Shown: positions 1-8,726, numbered from the stretch's first letter. The stretch is 64,000 bases of DNA from Paenibacillus sp. SYP-B4298 (GCF_027627475.1 NZ_CP115484.1:2092001-2156000); one strand, 5' to 3'. The notes: a model not told the origin generated them from the letters alone. Translations and numbers: made by a program.

Positions 1-164
1 AGATCGTCTGGCTCTTCACGGCGCTGCTCCAGCTCAACGAGCAGCAGCAAGGCAGCCCGCTGGAACGACTCCAGTCCTCGGGCGTCGTCGCCGCAGCGCC
101 AGGCTTCGCAGCCTTGTGTGATCGCTGTGGCGATCGGGCGGCGTTCAGCTCTCATATCGGTCAT
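1..164 (-). CDS. hypothetical protein, partial (3' end beyond left edge)
   Basis: Only the first 54 codons are visible; the frame stays open to base 1. The start is ATG at 164-162, preceded by AAAGGAG three bases upstream; an alternative ATG lies at 155-153 in the same frame. The start lies about 20 bases inside the 3' end of the preceding minus-strand gene, so the two are probably translationally coupled. The visible peptide is hydrophilic and probably helical, with a Leu/Glu-rich stretch near the edge. I recognise no family. Its position downstream of two small genes in the same run suggests one transcript with the spore-appendage-like gene at 475-1206. Confidence 0.55.
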   Translation of the reverse strand, partial: MTDMRAERRPIATAITQGCEAWRCGDDARGLESFQRAALLLLVELEQRREEPDD

Positions 165-423
165 AGTCTCCTTTATCCAGTCTACGCCGAAGCAGCGGGA
201 TGCCGTTCTCCAGAAACCAGGCATGCTTGGCGTGAGCGCTCTCGCTCTGCCAGCGGGTCAACTGATCCAGCCGGGAGACCGGTGCCTGCATTCGCTGCTG
301 GTCTTGTGAATGAAACAGCACATGTGGAGTCGAGGACAGCCAGACATACCATGCCTCCACCGTCTGCCGCAGCTCTTGGCGTTCCTTGGAAAGGGCGCAT
401 AGCTGCTCATCTTGTTGTATCAT
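145..423 (-). CDS. hypothetical 92-aa protein
   Basis: Unrecognised small soluble protein. I chose ATG at 423 because GGAGG lies 8 bases upstream; the frame is open further to an ATG at 462, but that start has no ribosome-binding site. The sequence is rich in Gln, Glu, Arg and Leu with several Trp residues and is probably largely alpha-helical. No signal peptide or membrane segment is visible. It sits 51 bases after the stop of the 475-1206 gene, and its own end overlaps the start of the edge gene, so the three appear to be one operon. A role with the spore-appendage-like neighbour is possible from context only. Confidence 0.55.
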   Translation of the reverse strand: MIQQDEQLCALSKERQELRQTVEAWYVWLSSTPHVLFHSQDQQRMQAPVSRLDQLTRWQSESAHAKHAWFLENGIPLLRRRLDKGDYDRYES

Positions 424-474
424 GAACATCTCCTCCGAGGCTTTCCGTTTAATGTTCTCCATCGTCGGCTGTAG

Positions 475-1206
475 CTAGGTCGCCCGTCGCAGGCGGATGA
501 CGAATCGCCCCTTGCATATGCCGCCTTCGCCGGAGCCGACGATGGACAGCCGGCGAATTGGCGGTACATCAAAGCTGACCTGTTGCCCCTGCTCGATGAC
601 ACCTTCTACGGCCTCACCCTCTGTCACCTCAATAATGGCTCGCATCGTGCATTTGGTTTCATTGGTCACCCGCACGATACCGGAGGCTGGAGCCGAGGAT
701 AAGTAGTAGACATGCGGCGTACTGTTGCTCATTTGAAATATTCTCCCAGTAACCATCTCGCATGATGACTGCAGTGGCGCAGGCTGAGGGGCGGGGCCGG
801 GTGTCACAGGAGACAGAGGTGCAGGGGAAGGGGGATCGACAGTTTGCGGTACACGCCATGGCGTGGGAACGGCGGGGTCGGTTTGACGGAATAGTTCACC
901 GCCAGTGCGACTCTGTGATCCGTTTAGCCACGGCTGAGGCCGCTGCTGTGTCTGTTGTTGGCGCCGCTTGCGTGTGCACCTTCCCCGGTTGACACGATGA
1001 CATGTACAGCACAGTCGTTGCTCCCTGCGCTTGCTGCGCTTGTGCTGTGGCCGACCACGCTTGGAGCAGCGCCGTTTTTTGGTATTGCGTGGCTTAGCCA
1101 ACCGCTTCCTCAAGGCAAATGATGGTATCAGAAGAGAATTATAATGCATGTGGAACAATGTAAGCGGGCGGGTACACAGATAGCGAGGAGGGCAACGGCT
1201 TCTCAC
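475..1206 (-). CDS. cationic protein with C-terminal endospore-appendage-like (DUF3992-type) domain
   Basis: Product of about 243 aa if translated from GTG at 1206, which has GAAGGAGGA nine bases upstream; the frame continues upstream without a comparable site, and ATG at 1149 is a weaker alternative. Three parts can be seen: an N-terminal half very rich in Arg and Lys with several Cys, a Pro/Gln-rich linker, and a C-terminal beta-rich region of about 95 aa. That last region runs from a VRVTNET strand through a GQQVSFDVPPIRRLSIVG segment to a terminal GRFVIRLRR strand. It resembles the core of Bacillus Ena spore appendage subunits (a 'PG.S..FTFRRFTTIQI'-like block, then a final strand with Cys). 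The divergent gene at 1421 carries a similar domain. Assignment is by pattern only; the basic N-terminus is unlike an ordinary Ena subunit and could bind the spore coat or DNA. Confidence 0.5.
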   Translation of the reverse strand: MRSRCPPRYLCTRPLTLFHMHYNSLLIPSFALRKRLAKPRNTKKRRCSKRGRPQHKRSKRREQRLCCTCHRVNRGRCTRKRRQQQTQQRPQPWLNGSQSRTGGELFRQTDPAVPTPWRVPQTVDPPSPAPLSPVTPGPAPQPAPLQSSCEMVTGRIFQMSNSTPHVYYLSSAPASGIVRVTNETKCTMRAIIEVTEGEAVEGVIEQGQQVSFDVPPIRRLSIVGSGEGGICKGRFVIRLRRAT

Positions 1207-1420
1207 GTTTAAGAATCCTCCTTCTACAACACTTTTTACCATATATATGAGTCGTAGTGGGTTGTTGTCTCTGCCGGGCGGAAAATCATTACTATTTGGG
1301 CGTTTCACCAACATCGTAGAGAAGTTCGCGTGCCGATGCCCAATTGGAAGGAAATAGACGAAAAACTCGGTCATTCAGAAGGAGATTCAATATAATAAAA
1401 AGAGCAGAGGAGGGGATGTG

Positions 1421-1768
1421 ATGGAACGATGTCAGGATGACCAGAGTAGCCTTCGTGGAACAGACTCGCTGACCAGTCGGTGCATTAACTGCCCGTGGTA
1501 TGTATCGGAAACGGAAAGTGCTGTGCTGTATGTGACTAACGAAATTGTAAGAGTTACCGGAGTAGCGACCTCAAGTCCTGAACCGAATACGACAGCCATG
1601 CTTCGCTTTATGTACCGCCAAGCTGTGGTAGAGAGCTTAGTGCTGCAGGCTGGACAGACGCTGGGGTTTACAATGGTCGGAATGGACCGAATTGAAGTCA
1701 TAGGGATGGGAGCGGGAGATTCCATGGGGAATTTAATGATTGATTCGGTCAAGCTAGCTGTGGGTTAG
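1421..1768 (+). CDS. endospore-appendage-like (DUF3992-type) protein
   Basis: 115-aa protein starting at ATG 1421, with AGGAGG at 1408-1413 seven bases upstream; an in-frame GTG at 1418 is the alternative. After a polar N-terminus with a CINC motif (about residues 19-22), the protein is a beta-rich domain. It has a VLYVTNE strand near residue 35, then a 'LQAGQTLGFTMVGMDRIEVIG' type block and a final strand. This layout follows Ena/DUF3992 subunits, where N-terminal Cys residues cross-link neighbouring subunits. It is divergent from the 475-1206 gene, and the 214 bases between their starts should hold both promoters. Function in spore surface structure is inferred from the domain pattern. Confidence 0.5.
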   Translation: MERCQDDQSSLRGTDSLTSRCINCPWYVSETESAVLYVTNEIVRVTGVATSSPEPNTTAMLRFMYRQAVVESLVLQAGQTLGFTMVGMDRIEVIGMGAGDSMGNLMIDSVKLAVG

Positions 1769-1833
1769 GGGAAATCCGCCCCGCGCCATGGCGAGGCGAT
1801 CCCTGCTGGCTTCGCTTCAATAGAAAGCCATTG

Positions 1834-3768
1834 TCAGAGGGCGGTGGTGGAAAGAGAGGATTCGACAGGCAGTACCGGCGCAATACGCTCGCGGCGGACA
1901 AGCTCATCTGTCGAGATGCGGCCAAAGCTGCGGATATAGCTGTCATGCCATAAGGCGAGAATATAGAGCGTGTATAGCCTTCTGGAATAATCGCCTTGTC
2001 CTTGGCGATGACGCCGAAGCATCTCATGTACATAATCCGAGCGAATATAGCTTCCAATCCCGGAGCCGTCAATCTGTTCCAACAACTCCACTCCTCGCGG
2101 ACCAGCGAGCCACCTGCGGAGCGGGACGGGAAATCCAAGCTTAGGGCGATGGACAATAAACGGAGGTACGACGTCTTCGAGTGCTCTGCGCAGCGCATAT
2201 TTGGTCGTCCCCTTGGCCGTCTTGAGCTGACGAGGCAACTCGGCGGCCAGTGCAAACACTTCCGTATCCAAAAAGGGTACACGCAGCTCCAGCGAATGAG
2301 CCATCGACATTTTGTCCGCTTTCATGAGGATGTTGCCCGGAAGCCATAAGTTCAAGTCGATATGCTGCATTCTGGCGACGGCATCCAGATGGCGTGTGGA
2401 GGCATAGAGCCGCGCAACTAGCTTATCGGGAGTCGGTGGTTCCTCTGACCACCAGCTTGGCTGCAGAAGCTCATGTTTCATCTGCTCGGTGAAAATGCTG
2501 GCATTGCCCCGAAACCGTTGTTCCAGCGGCGTTGTCCCGCGCAGCAGGTAGCTGCGCCCCTTCATACCCTCCGGCAGCCGCCCTGCGAGTCGATGCAGCA
2601 CGCGACGCAGGTTATCCGGTAGCCATGCGATCGGAGCTAGTGAGGCAGGCTCACGATAAATACGATAGCCACCGAACAGCTCATCAGCCCCCTCACCTGA
2701 AAGCACGACCTTGACATGGTTGCTTGCCAGCTCCGCCAGATGGTAGACGGCGATGGCCGACGGATCGGCGACCGGCTCGTCCTGTTGCCATACAGCCTGG
2801 GGAATCGAGTCAAAATACTCTGCTTCACTGATCACCTTGCTGTAATGCTCGGTACCGAGCGCCTCCGCGGTGCGTGCGGCCCAGATTGTCTCATTGCTCT
2901 CGCCGTCAAACCCGACCGAGAAGGTCTTGACCATGCCGCGCTGGCGCATAAGTGCGGCAATGGCGGTCGAATCGATGCCGCTGGACAGGAAGCAGCCGGC
3001 TTCGACATCGCCGCTTAGATGGCGGCCCACGGAGCTATCGAGCGCAGCGCGAATCTGCTCGCTCCACTCGCTCAGCGGCCGCTGCTGCGGATTGAAGCCG
3101 CCTTCCCAATAGCGTTCCAGACGCACGGAGCCTCCTGGACGAGCGATCAGCAGATGAGCAGGGGGCAGCTTGCTGATGCCCTCGAACATCGTCATGGGAT
3201 CAGGTACATATTGAAAGGTCAGATAGTGTCTCAGGCTATCCAGATCCATTGCACCAGACTTGCTGGCAGCACTCAGGAGGCTCTTAATCTCGGAGGCGAA
3301 CAGCAGCGAGTGATCTCCAGCCGTATAATAGAAAGGTTTAATACCGAACGGGTCGCGGGCTCCGAGCAATTGCTGCTGTCCGCTGTCCCAGATCACGAAG
3401 GCGAACATTCCCTGCAATCGCTTCACACAATCCGCTCCATACTCTTCATACAGGTGGACGATGACCTCACTGTCGCTGCTTGTGCTGAATTGATGCCCTT
3501 TGGCCTGGAGCTGTGCGCGCAGTGTCTTGTAGTTGTAGATCTCGCCATTAAATACAAGCCAGACGGTTCCATCTTCATTACTTATTGGCTGTCTGCCTGC
3601 CTCCACATCGACAATAGACAGTCTGCAAAAGCCAAGCCCGATGTGAGGAGCGCTCCACATGTCCATATCGTCCGGCCCTCGATGCCTCATGATCTCGATC
3701 ATACGAAGCAATACTTCATCCCTTGGAGCTGCCGCATCGCTTGTCATTATTCCAGCTATTCCACACAT
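1834..3768 (-). CDS. asnB: asparagine synthetase (glutamine-hydrolysing), class II
   Basis: Makes asparagine from aspartate, ATP and glutamine in the cytoplasm. The start is fixed at ATG 3768 because the mature enzyme must begin Met-Cys-Gly-Ile-Ala-Gly, Cys2 being the glutaminase nucleophile. AAGGAGGGCGG lies just upstream, and the frame extends 58 codons further without reason. The 644-aa product has the N-terminal class II glutamine amidotransferase (residues 1 to about 210, with RHRGPDD) and the C-terminal synthetase domain with the PP-loop SSGIDST. The length fits the AsnB/AsnO/AsnH group of Bacillus. Convergent with the 1421 gene and divergent from hmp. It appears monocistronic. Which paralogue it matches cannot be told here. 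Confidence 0.93.
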   Translation of the reverse strand: MCGIAGIMTSDAAAPRDEVLLRMIEIMRHRGPDDMDMWSAPHIGLGFCRLSIVDVEAGRQPISNEDGTVWLVFNGEIYNYKTLRAQLQAKGHQFSTSSDSEVIVHLYEEYGADCVKRLQGMFAFVIWDSGQQQLLGARDPFGIKPFYYTAGDHSLLFASEIKSLLSAASKSGAMDLDSLRHYLTFQYVPDPMTMFEGISKLPPAHLLIARPGGSVRLERYWEGGFNPQQRPLSEWSEQIRAALDSSVGRHLSGDVEAGCFLSSGIDSTAIAALMRQRGMVKTFSVGFDGESNETIWAARTAEALGTEHYSKVISEAEYFDSIPQAVWQQDEPVADPSAIAVYHLAELASNHVKVVLSGEGADELFGGYRIYREPASLAPIAWLPDNLRRVLHRLAGRLPEGMKGRSYLLRGTTPLEQRFRGNASIFTEQMKHELLQPSWWSEEPPTPDKLVARLYASTRHLDAVARMQHIDLNLWLPGNILMKADKMSMAHSLELRVPFLDTEVFALAAELPRQLKTAKGTTKYALRRALEDVVPPFIVHRPKLGFPVPLRRWLAGPRGVELLEQIDGSGIGSYIRSDYVHEMLRRHRQGQGDYSRRLYTLYILALWHDSYIRSFGRISTDELVRRERIAPVLPVESSLSTTAL

Positions 3769-4187
3769 CGTAACCGCCCTCCTTATAGCAATTATCTCCC
3801 TGGCATATCTTTCCCCAGAGTGCATTGCCGAATTCGGGCCGTGAAAAATACCGCTAGTATAGGCACTCAGGCGAATGCTTGGAGGCTCTTTTTGTAAGCA
3901 TGCTAGGATTTGCGTCGGAACAATGTCACAGAACTGTGGCAATTGGTGTTATTTCGATCACACTGCGCAAGGGGATGATTTTTTTATAATAATGTCAAAC
4001 AGACCCAGCCGCCATCTGAAGAGATTGTGGAAGCATAGGCTTAATCGAAGCTCTAATCCACTGGCAAGGCTGAGGCTGCTGTGAACATGTGAAGGATACG
4101 GGCTGCGTCGGATCGCAAGCGACCGTGCCTCATGTCTGAAGCCGGTGCCAGCGCCTACGTAAATTACCGCTAAAGGAGAACTGTCCC
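3769..4187. promoter_or_regulatory. 419-base intergenic region between asnB and hmp
   Basis: Divergent promoter region. For hmp, a good -10 (TATAAT at 3985-3990) is visible without a clear -35 at the right distance, which suggests activator-dependent transcription. This would give a leader of roughly 190 bases before the hmp start. A short palindrome CACAG-AA-CTGTG lies at about 3926-3937. I find no convincing NsrR or Fnr box and no known riboswitch in the leader. Open frames across this stretch lack ribosome-binding sites and were not called. Confidence 0.35.
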
Positions 4188-5402
4188 ATGTTAAGTCAAG
4201 CGACAATCAACACGATCAAATCAACCGTTCCTGTGCTGGAGGAGCACGGACGGGAGATTACGACCCGATTCTACAAATCGATGTTTGCCAGTTATCCAGA
4301 GCTGCTGAACCTGTTCAATCACGCCAATCAAAAGCAGGGCAAGCAGCAGGCAGCATTGGCCAATGCGGTCTATGCAGCAGCAAAGCATATTGACCAATTG
4401 GGCACGATCCTGCCCGTAGTGAAGCAGATTGCACATAAGCACCGCAGTCTTGGCGTTCGTAAGGAGCATTATCCGATTGTGGGCGAGCAATTGCTGAAGG
4501 CGATCAAGGATGTGCTGGGGGATGCGGCAACGGATGAGATCATAGGCGCATGGGCAGAGGCTTATGGTGTAATCGCCCAGGTCTTCATCGATGTGGAGGA
4601 GGAAATGTACAAGGAGGCGGAGCAGCAGCAGGGGGGATGGGCTGACTTCCGGCCGTTTGTCGTGCAGCGCAAGGTCGTGGAGACGCCGCAGATTACTTCC
4701 TTCTACCTGGTTCCTCAGGATGGTGGTCCCTTGTCCACTTATCTTCCAGGACAATATGTTAGCATCAAGTATGAAAGCGCAGAGGAGGAGTACTCCCATA
4801 TTCGCCAATACTCGCTCTCGGATAGTCCGGGCAAGTCCTACTATCGCATTACAGTCAAGCGGGAGGATGCGCGCGGCAGCCAACCGGCAGGCAAGGTCTC
4901 CAATGTGCTGCACCAGCGCATTCAGGTAGGGGATGTGCTGCCGCTGTCTGCTCCGGCAGGCGATTTCTGTCTTGACCTGGAGGATACAAGACCGATTGTG
5001 TTGATTAGCGGCGGCGTGGGGCTGACACCGCTGGTCAGCATGCTGAATGCGCTGGTGGAGGCTGGCTCCAAGCGCCGCATCGTATTCATTCATTCGGCAG
5101 TCAGTCTGCAGCGGCATGCGCTGAAGGAGCATGTGGACGGTCTGGTCGACGTTCATCCGAATCTGTCCGCTTACTATTTCTACCGTGAGACAGAAGGCGG
5201 CGAGCTGGAAGTAAGACATGCTGTAGCTGATTCAGCCCTCCATGCAGCCTGGCTGCAGCAAGCTGTGCCTGAGCGTGATGCCGTCTATTATTTCTGCGGT
5301 TCCACGCCGTTCATGCGTGCGGTCAAGCAGGCGCTGGCGGCAAACGGAGTAGCCGATGCGGATATGCACTATGAATTTTTCGGGCCAGCCGGTACACTCT
5401 GA
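4188..5402 (+). CDS. hmp: flavohaemoglobin / nitric oxide dioxygenase
   Basis: Oxidises nitric oxide to nitrate with NAD(P)H and O2 in the cytoplasm, protecting the cell from nitrosative stress. The 404-aa product has the usual family length. The globin domain (1 to about 140) carries the distal Tyr29 and proximal His85. It is followed by a ferredoxin-reductase-type FAD domain (about 155-260, with the RQYSLSD flavin-binding motif) and an NAD domain (about 265-404, with GGVGLTPL and the C-terminal FFGPA). Start ATG 4188 follows AAAGGAG. Its last 34 bases overlap the 3' end of the oppositely oriented Crp/Fnr-type gene. The neighbouring nitrite reductase genes fit a nitrogen-oxide stress or anaerobic respiration region. 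Confidence 0.95.
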   Translation: MLSQATINTIKSTVPVLEEHGREITTRFYKSMFASYPELLNLFNHANQKQGKQQAALANAVYAAAKHIDQLGTILPVVKQIAHKHRSLGVRKEHYPIVGEQLLKAIKDVLGDAATDEIIGAWAEAYGVIAQVFIDVEEEMYKEAEQQQGGWADFRPFVVQRKVVETPQITSFYLVPQDGGPLSTYLPGQYVSIKYESAEEEYSHIRQYSLSDSPGKSYYRITVKREDARGSQPAGKVSNVLHQRIQVGDVLPLSAPAGDFCLDLEDTRPIVLISGGVGLTPLVSMLNALVEAGSKRRIVFIHSAVSLQRHALKEHVDGLVDVHPNLSAYYFYRETEGGELEVRHAVADSALHAAWLQQAVPERDAVYYFCGSTPFMRAVKQALAANGVADADMHYEFFGPAGTL

Positions 5403-5926
5403 GCATGCTTCTGCTCTACTGCATCAGCGGATGAGCGAAGCAGCCGGTTAACGGTCTCGCGGCGCAGGCCAATCAACTGACCAATCTCCTCCTGGGTGAG
5501 CAGATCGGTCAGTTGTCCGCTGGGCAGAGACAGATATTGCTCGAACCAGCCTTGCAGCTTCGCAAGCCGCTGGGCAGGCTCGGGATGGGTGAGCTGGTCA
5601 ATTCGCTGCTGCATCATCCGCAGCTTGTTCTGCAGCTTGAGTGCGATGTCCACGCTTTTGCCTGGCTCATCGAGCAGGGACTGGTACCATGCAGCGGCGG
5701 GGAGGAGTGTTACCTCGCAGGTTGTAAGGGCAACAGCCGTTCCATGGTAGGGCTGCTGGGTAATTAAGGAATGATGCGGGATGACTTCGCCGGGTGTGAT
5801 CAGGTTCATTAGCATTTGATGGCCATTCTCATGCAGTCTTACAATTTTGAGCATCCCGCTCTCGAGCTGGTAGAGCGGCCCGATGTCTCCTTGGCGAAAC
5901 AATACCTCGCCTTTGTGCAACAGCAT
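5369..5926 (-). CDS. Crp/Fnr-family transcriptional regulator
   Basis: 185-aa regulator, shorter than the usual 220-235 aa. The cyclic-nucleotide-binding-type beta barrel starts almost at once (HKGEVLFRQGD near residue 4), so the N-terminal extension is missing. The start at ATG 5926 is supported by GGAAGGAG eight bases upstream. A C-terminal winged helix-turn-helix is clear (TQEEIGQLIGLRRETVNRLL, about 143-162). Only one Cys is present, so there is no Fe-S cluster of the classical FNR kind; sensing may be by another ligand. The gene is divergent from nirB across a 317-base region that contains a near-consensus Crp/Fnr box, so it is the obvious candidate regulator of nirBD. Its coding end overlaps the hmp end on the other strand. 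Confidence 0.85.
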   Translation of the reverse strand: MLLHKGEVLFRQGDIGPLYQLESGMLKIVRLHENGHQMLMNLITPGEVIPHHSLITQQPYHGTAVALTTCEVTLLPAAAWYQSLLDEPGKSVDIALKLQNKLRMMQQRIDQLTHPEPAQRLAKLQGWFEQYLSLPSGQLTDLLTQEEIGQLIGLRRETVNRLLRSSADAVEQKHAQSVPAGPKNS

Positions 5927-6130
5927 CGCGCTTTCTCTCCTTCCTTCGGGGGCATGGTCCTATCCGGCTCGCCGCAGGCGGCCGGGTTTCAACTGAAATA
6001 TAGCCCATACGACGCGGAATGTAAAGACTGAAAACGCGTGATTTGCATTTCAGGAGAGCCACTGTGCTCGGGGGAGGTTTACGGTTGAAGTAAGTCAGCT
6101 AGCCAAATGAGAATGAAAGTATGAATGCTC

Positions 6131-6215
6131 CATAGTTTAGATGTCTGATAACCAGATAACTTTGTGGATTGTGAGATTTATCATAACGATTGCGCCGATA
6201 ACCAGCTAAACTATG
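6131..6215. repeat. 10-bp inverted repeat with nested 9-bp direct repeat upstream of nirB
   Basis: CATAGTTTAG at 6131-6140 and its exact reverse complement CTAAACTATG at 6206-6215 bracket the region. Inside them GATAACCAG occurs at 6147-6155 and again at 6197-6205 as a direct repeat exactly 50 bases apart. The Crp/Fnr-type box at 6170-6185 lies between. The arrangement could form an operator array, or a large stem in the nirB leader if transcription starts upstream of it. Confidence 0.6.
6170..6185. promoter_or_regulatory. Crp/Fnr-type binding site upstream of nirB
   Basis: The sequence reads TGTGA, six bases, TCATA. This differs by one base from the TGTGA-N6-TCACA consensus used by Bacillus Fnr and Crp-type regulators, and the flanking T and A keep the dyad. 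It is 59 bases before the nirB start codon and lies between nirB and the divergent Crp/Fnr-type gene, so it may serve one or both promoters. Confidence 0.55.
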
Positions 6216-6243
6216 AGGTAAGCAAGAAACGGAGGCGATTCAC

Positions 6244-8718
6244 ATGAAAGAAGATCAAGCCCTACGAAACGATACGATAGCAAGACGCGCTGCCAGCTCC
6301 GCTAAGGAAAGGCTCGTGCTGATCGGCAACGGTATGGCTGGAATGAATGCCATCGAGCAACTGCTCAAGCTGGCGCCTTCACGATATGAAATTACGGTAT
6401 TCGGCAATGAGCCGCATCCAAATTATAACCGCATCATGCTCTCCTATGTGCTGGAGGGCAGCAAGACGATGGAAGATATTATCCTGCATCCGCTGGCCTG
6501 GTATGAGGAGAACGGAATTACGCTCCATACTGGTACAGCGATTACGCGCATCGATACGAATGGGCATGTCGTGTACACAGAGGATGGAATGGCTCATTCC
6601 TACGACAAGTTAATCATCGCCACCGGCTCCAATCCGATTATTCTGCCGATCCCCGGTGCAGATAAGGAAGGGGTCATCGGATTCCGCGACATCGCTGATT
6701 GCCAAGCAATGCTGCAAGCTTCGGCGGTGTATCGCAAGGCGGCTGTTATCGGAGGCGGACTGCTCGGTTTGGAAGCAGCCAAGGGCTTGGTACAACTGGG
6801 CATGGAGACAACGGTGGTGCATCTGATGCCGCATCTCATGGAACGTCAGCTTGATCCACAAGCCTCGATCATGCTGAAGGCGGAGCTGGAGCGCCAGGGG
6901 ATACGTTTCCTGCTGGAGAAGCAGACGAATGAGCTGGTGGGCGATGCAAGGGTACAAGCGCTGCGCTTTGGCGATGGAACGGAGCTGGAGGCGGATCTGG
7001 TCGTCATGGCAGCGGGCATACGCCCTAACATCAAGGTCGCGGAGAATAGCGGAATTCATACCGGACGCGGCATTGTCGTCGATGATTATATGCAGACCTC
7101 GGCGCCGGATGTCTATGCCGTTGGCGAATGTACCGAGCACCGGGGTGTCTGCTATGGTCTGGTAGCCCCGCTGTTCGAGCAAGGACAGGTGCTTGCCAAA
7201 CGGCTGGGCGGCGTCGAGACGGCTCCCTATGAAGGCTCCTTCACCTCGACCAAGCTGAAAATATCCGGCGTCGATGTGTTCTCGGCGGGCATCTTCCAGG
7301 ATAGTCCTGAGCTGACTGTGCTGCGCAAGCAGGATGATTGGAAGGGGACGTACAAGAAGCTGCTGCTTCGCGATAAAACGATCGTTGGCGGCGTGCTGTT
7401 CGGAGACGTGAGCGATTCGGCGGTCATGAACCAATGGGTGCGGTCGCAAGCAGAGATGACGGAAGCACTGTATGAAGAATTCATGGGAACCGCCTCCGGC
7501 GGGAAGTCACCGATGGATCGGATCGCCGCTATGCCGGATGATGAAATCGTGTGCGGGTGCAACGGCGTATCTAAGGGACACATCGTTCAGGCCATTCATG
7601 AGCATGGACTGAGCACGCTGGATGAGATTAAGGCGTGCACCAAGGCAACGAATTCATGCGGCGGCTGCAAAGGAACGGTCGAGAATATATTGCAGTACAC
7701 GCTGGGCGACCAGTATCAGGCTGCCGGCGCGGCGGCAGGCATCTGCGATTGCACGAAGCTTGGCCGGGATGAGGTCGTTGAAGCCATCCGCAGCAAGCAG
7801 TTGACGACGGTGAAGGAGGTCATGCATGTCCTGGAATGGAGCCATCCTGAGGGCTGCTCCAAGTGCCGGCCGGCGATTAACTATTTCCTGCATATGGTAT
7901 GGCCTGGCATTCATGAGGAGGAGCCGGATTCGCGCTTCGTTAACGAGCGGCTGAACGCCAATATCCAGAAGGATGGAACGTATACAGTTATACCGCGGAT
8001 GTACGCAGGGGTGACCACGCCAGAGGAGCTGAAGCGGATCGCGGACGCTGCTGTCAAATATAATGTGGGCATGGTCAAGGTAACGGGCGGCTCGCGCATC
8101 GATCTGGTAGGCGTGAAGAAGGAGGATCTGCCGGACATCTGGGCCGATCTGGATATGCCTTCCGGCTATGGCTATGCGAAGGCGCTGCGTACCGTCAAGA
8201 CCTGTGTTGGCTCGCTATATTGCCGCTTCGGTACGCAGGATTCGGTCAACATGGGTGTACGGCTGGAGAAGATGTTCGAGCGGCTGGATATGCCTGCCAA
8301 GCTGAAAATGGCGGTCAACGGCTGCCCACGCAACTGTGCAGAGTCGTGTACGAAGGATGTCGGCATCGTTGGCAATGACGGGGGATGGGAGCTGTATGTG
8401 GGCGGCAACGGCGGCATTAAGCCTCGTCTGGCGGAGCTGCTATGCAAGGTGCAGTCGGATGATGAGCTGGTGGAGATTATCGCGGCCTTCGTTCAATACT
8501 ATCGCGAGCATGCCAGCTATCTGGAGAGAACCTCGGATTGGGTGGAGCGGACAGGAATCGAAGCGATCCGCGCAGCCGTGGTGGACGATATGGCGCAGCG
8601 GCTGGAGCTGAATGCGCGCATTCAAGCGGCGCTCGCCACGGTATCGGAGCCATGGAGCAAGGTCATTAACAACCCACAGACACGCCGGGAGCTATATGGC
8701 AATACGACAATTGGTTAA
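6244..8718 (+). CDS. nirB: nitrite reductase [NAD(P)H], large subunit
   Basis: Reduces nitrite to ammonium in the cytoplasm with NAD(P)H, for assimilation or for nitrite detoxification in anaerobic growth. The 824-aa protein has the family's domain order. An FAD/NAD-dependent oxidoreductase comes first (about 22-330, GNGMAGMNA and a second Rossmann GGGLLGLEAAKG). A BFD-type [2Fe-2S] domain follows (about 436-490, CGCNGVSKG with CGGCKG), then a second Cys cluster (about 500-555, CDCTK, CSKCRP). The sirohaem/[4Fe-4S] reductase domain is last, with Cys near 653 and 659 (CVGSLYC) and 693 and 697 (GCPRNCAESC). Start ATG 6244 follows GGAGG. The cofactor ligands look intact. nirD follows after a hairpin. 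The equivalent gene in B. subtilis is called nasD. Confidence 0.95.
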   Translation: MKEDQALRNDTIARRAASSAKERLVLIGNGMAGMNAIEQLLKLAPSRYEITVFGNEPHPNYNRIMLSYVLEGSKTMEDIILHPLAWYEENGITLHTGTAITRIDTNGHVVYTEDGMAHSYDKLIIATGSNPIILPIPGADKEGVIGFRDIADCQAMLQASAVYRKAAVIGGGLLGLEAAKGLVQLGMETTVVHLMPHLMERQLDPQASIMLKAELERQGIRFLLEKQTNELVGDARVQALRFGDGTELEADLVVMAAGIRPNIKVAENSGIHTGRGIVVDDYMQTSAPDVYAVGECTEHRGVCYGLVAPLFEQGQVLAKRLGGVETAPYEGSFTSTKLKISGVDVFSAGIFQDSPELTVLRKQDDWKGTYKKLLLRDKTIVGGVLFGDVSDSAVMNQWVRSQAEMTEALYEEFMGTASGGKSPMDRIAAMPDDEIVCGCNGVSKGHIVQAIHEHGLSTLDEIKACTKATNSCGGCKGTVENILQYTLGDQYQAAGAAAGICDCTKLGRDEVVEAIRSKQLTTVKEVMHVLEWSHPEGCSKCRPAINYFLHMVWPGIHEEEPDSRFVNERLNANIQKDGTYTVIPRMYAGVTTPEELKRIADAAVKYNVGMVKVTGGSRIDLVGVKKEDLPDIWADLDMPSGYGYAKALRTVKTCVGSLYCRFGTQDSVNMGVRLEKMFERLDMPAKLKMAVNGCPRNCAESCTKDVGIVGNDGGWELYVGGNGGIKPRLAELLCKVQSDDELVEIIAAFVQYYREHASYLERTSDWVERTGIEAIRAAVVDDMAQRLELNARIQAALATVSEPWSKVINNPQTRRELYGNTTIG

Positions 8719-8726
8719 ATGGAATT

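Noticed and set aside
3019-3897. Long plus-strand open frame opposite asnB
   Set aside because: Antisense to a clear asparagine synthetase, no ribosome-binding site, composition follows the codon pattern of the other strand.
3990-4187. Riboswitch in the hmp leader
   Set aside because: Some short inverted repeats are present, but no conserved core of a known riboswitch class can be found.
4221-5219. Long minus-strand open frame opposite hmp
   Set aside because: Antisense shadow of the flavohaemoglobin gene, Cys/His-rich noise, no start signal.
5369-5926. Naming the regulator FNR
   Set aside because: Only one Cys is present, so no Fe-S cluster of the FNR type can be held; kept as Crp/Fnr family.
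6610-7449. Long minus-strand open frame opposite nirB
   Set aside because: Antisense shadow; nirB domains are continuous through this region.
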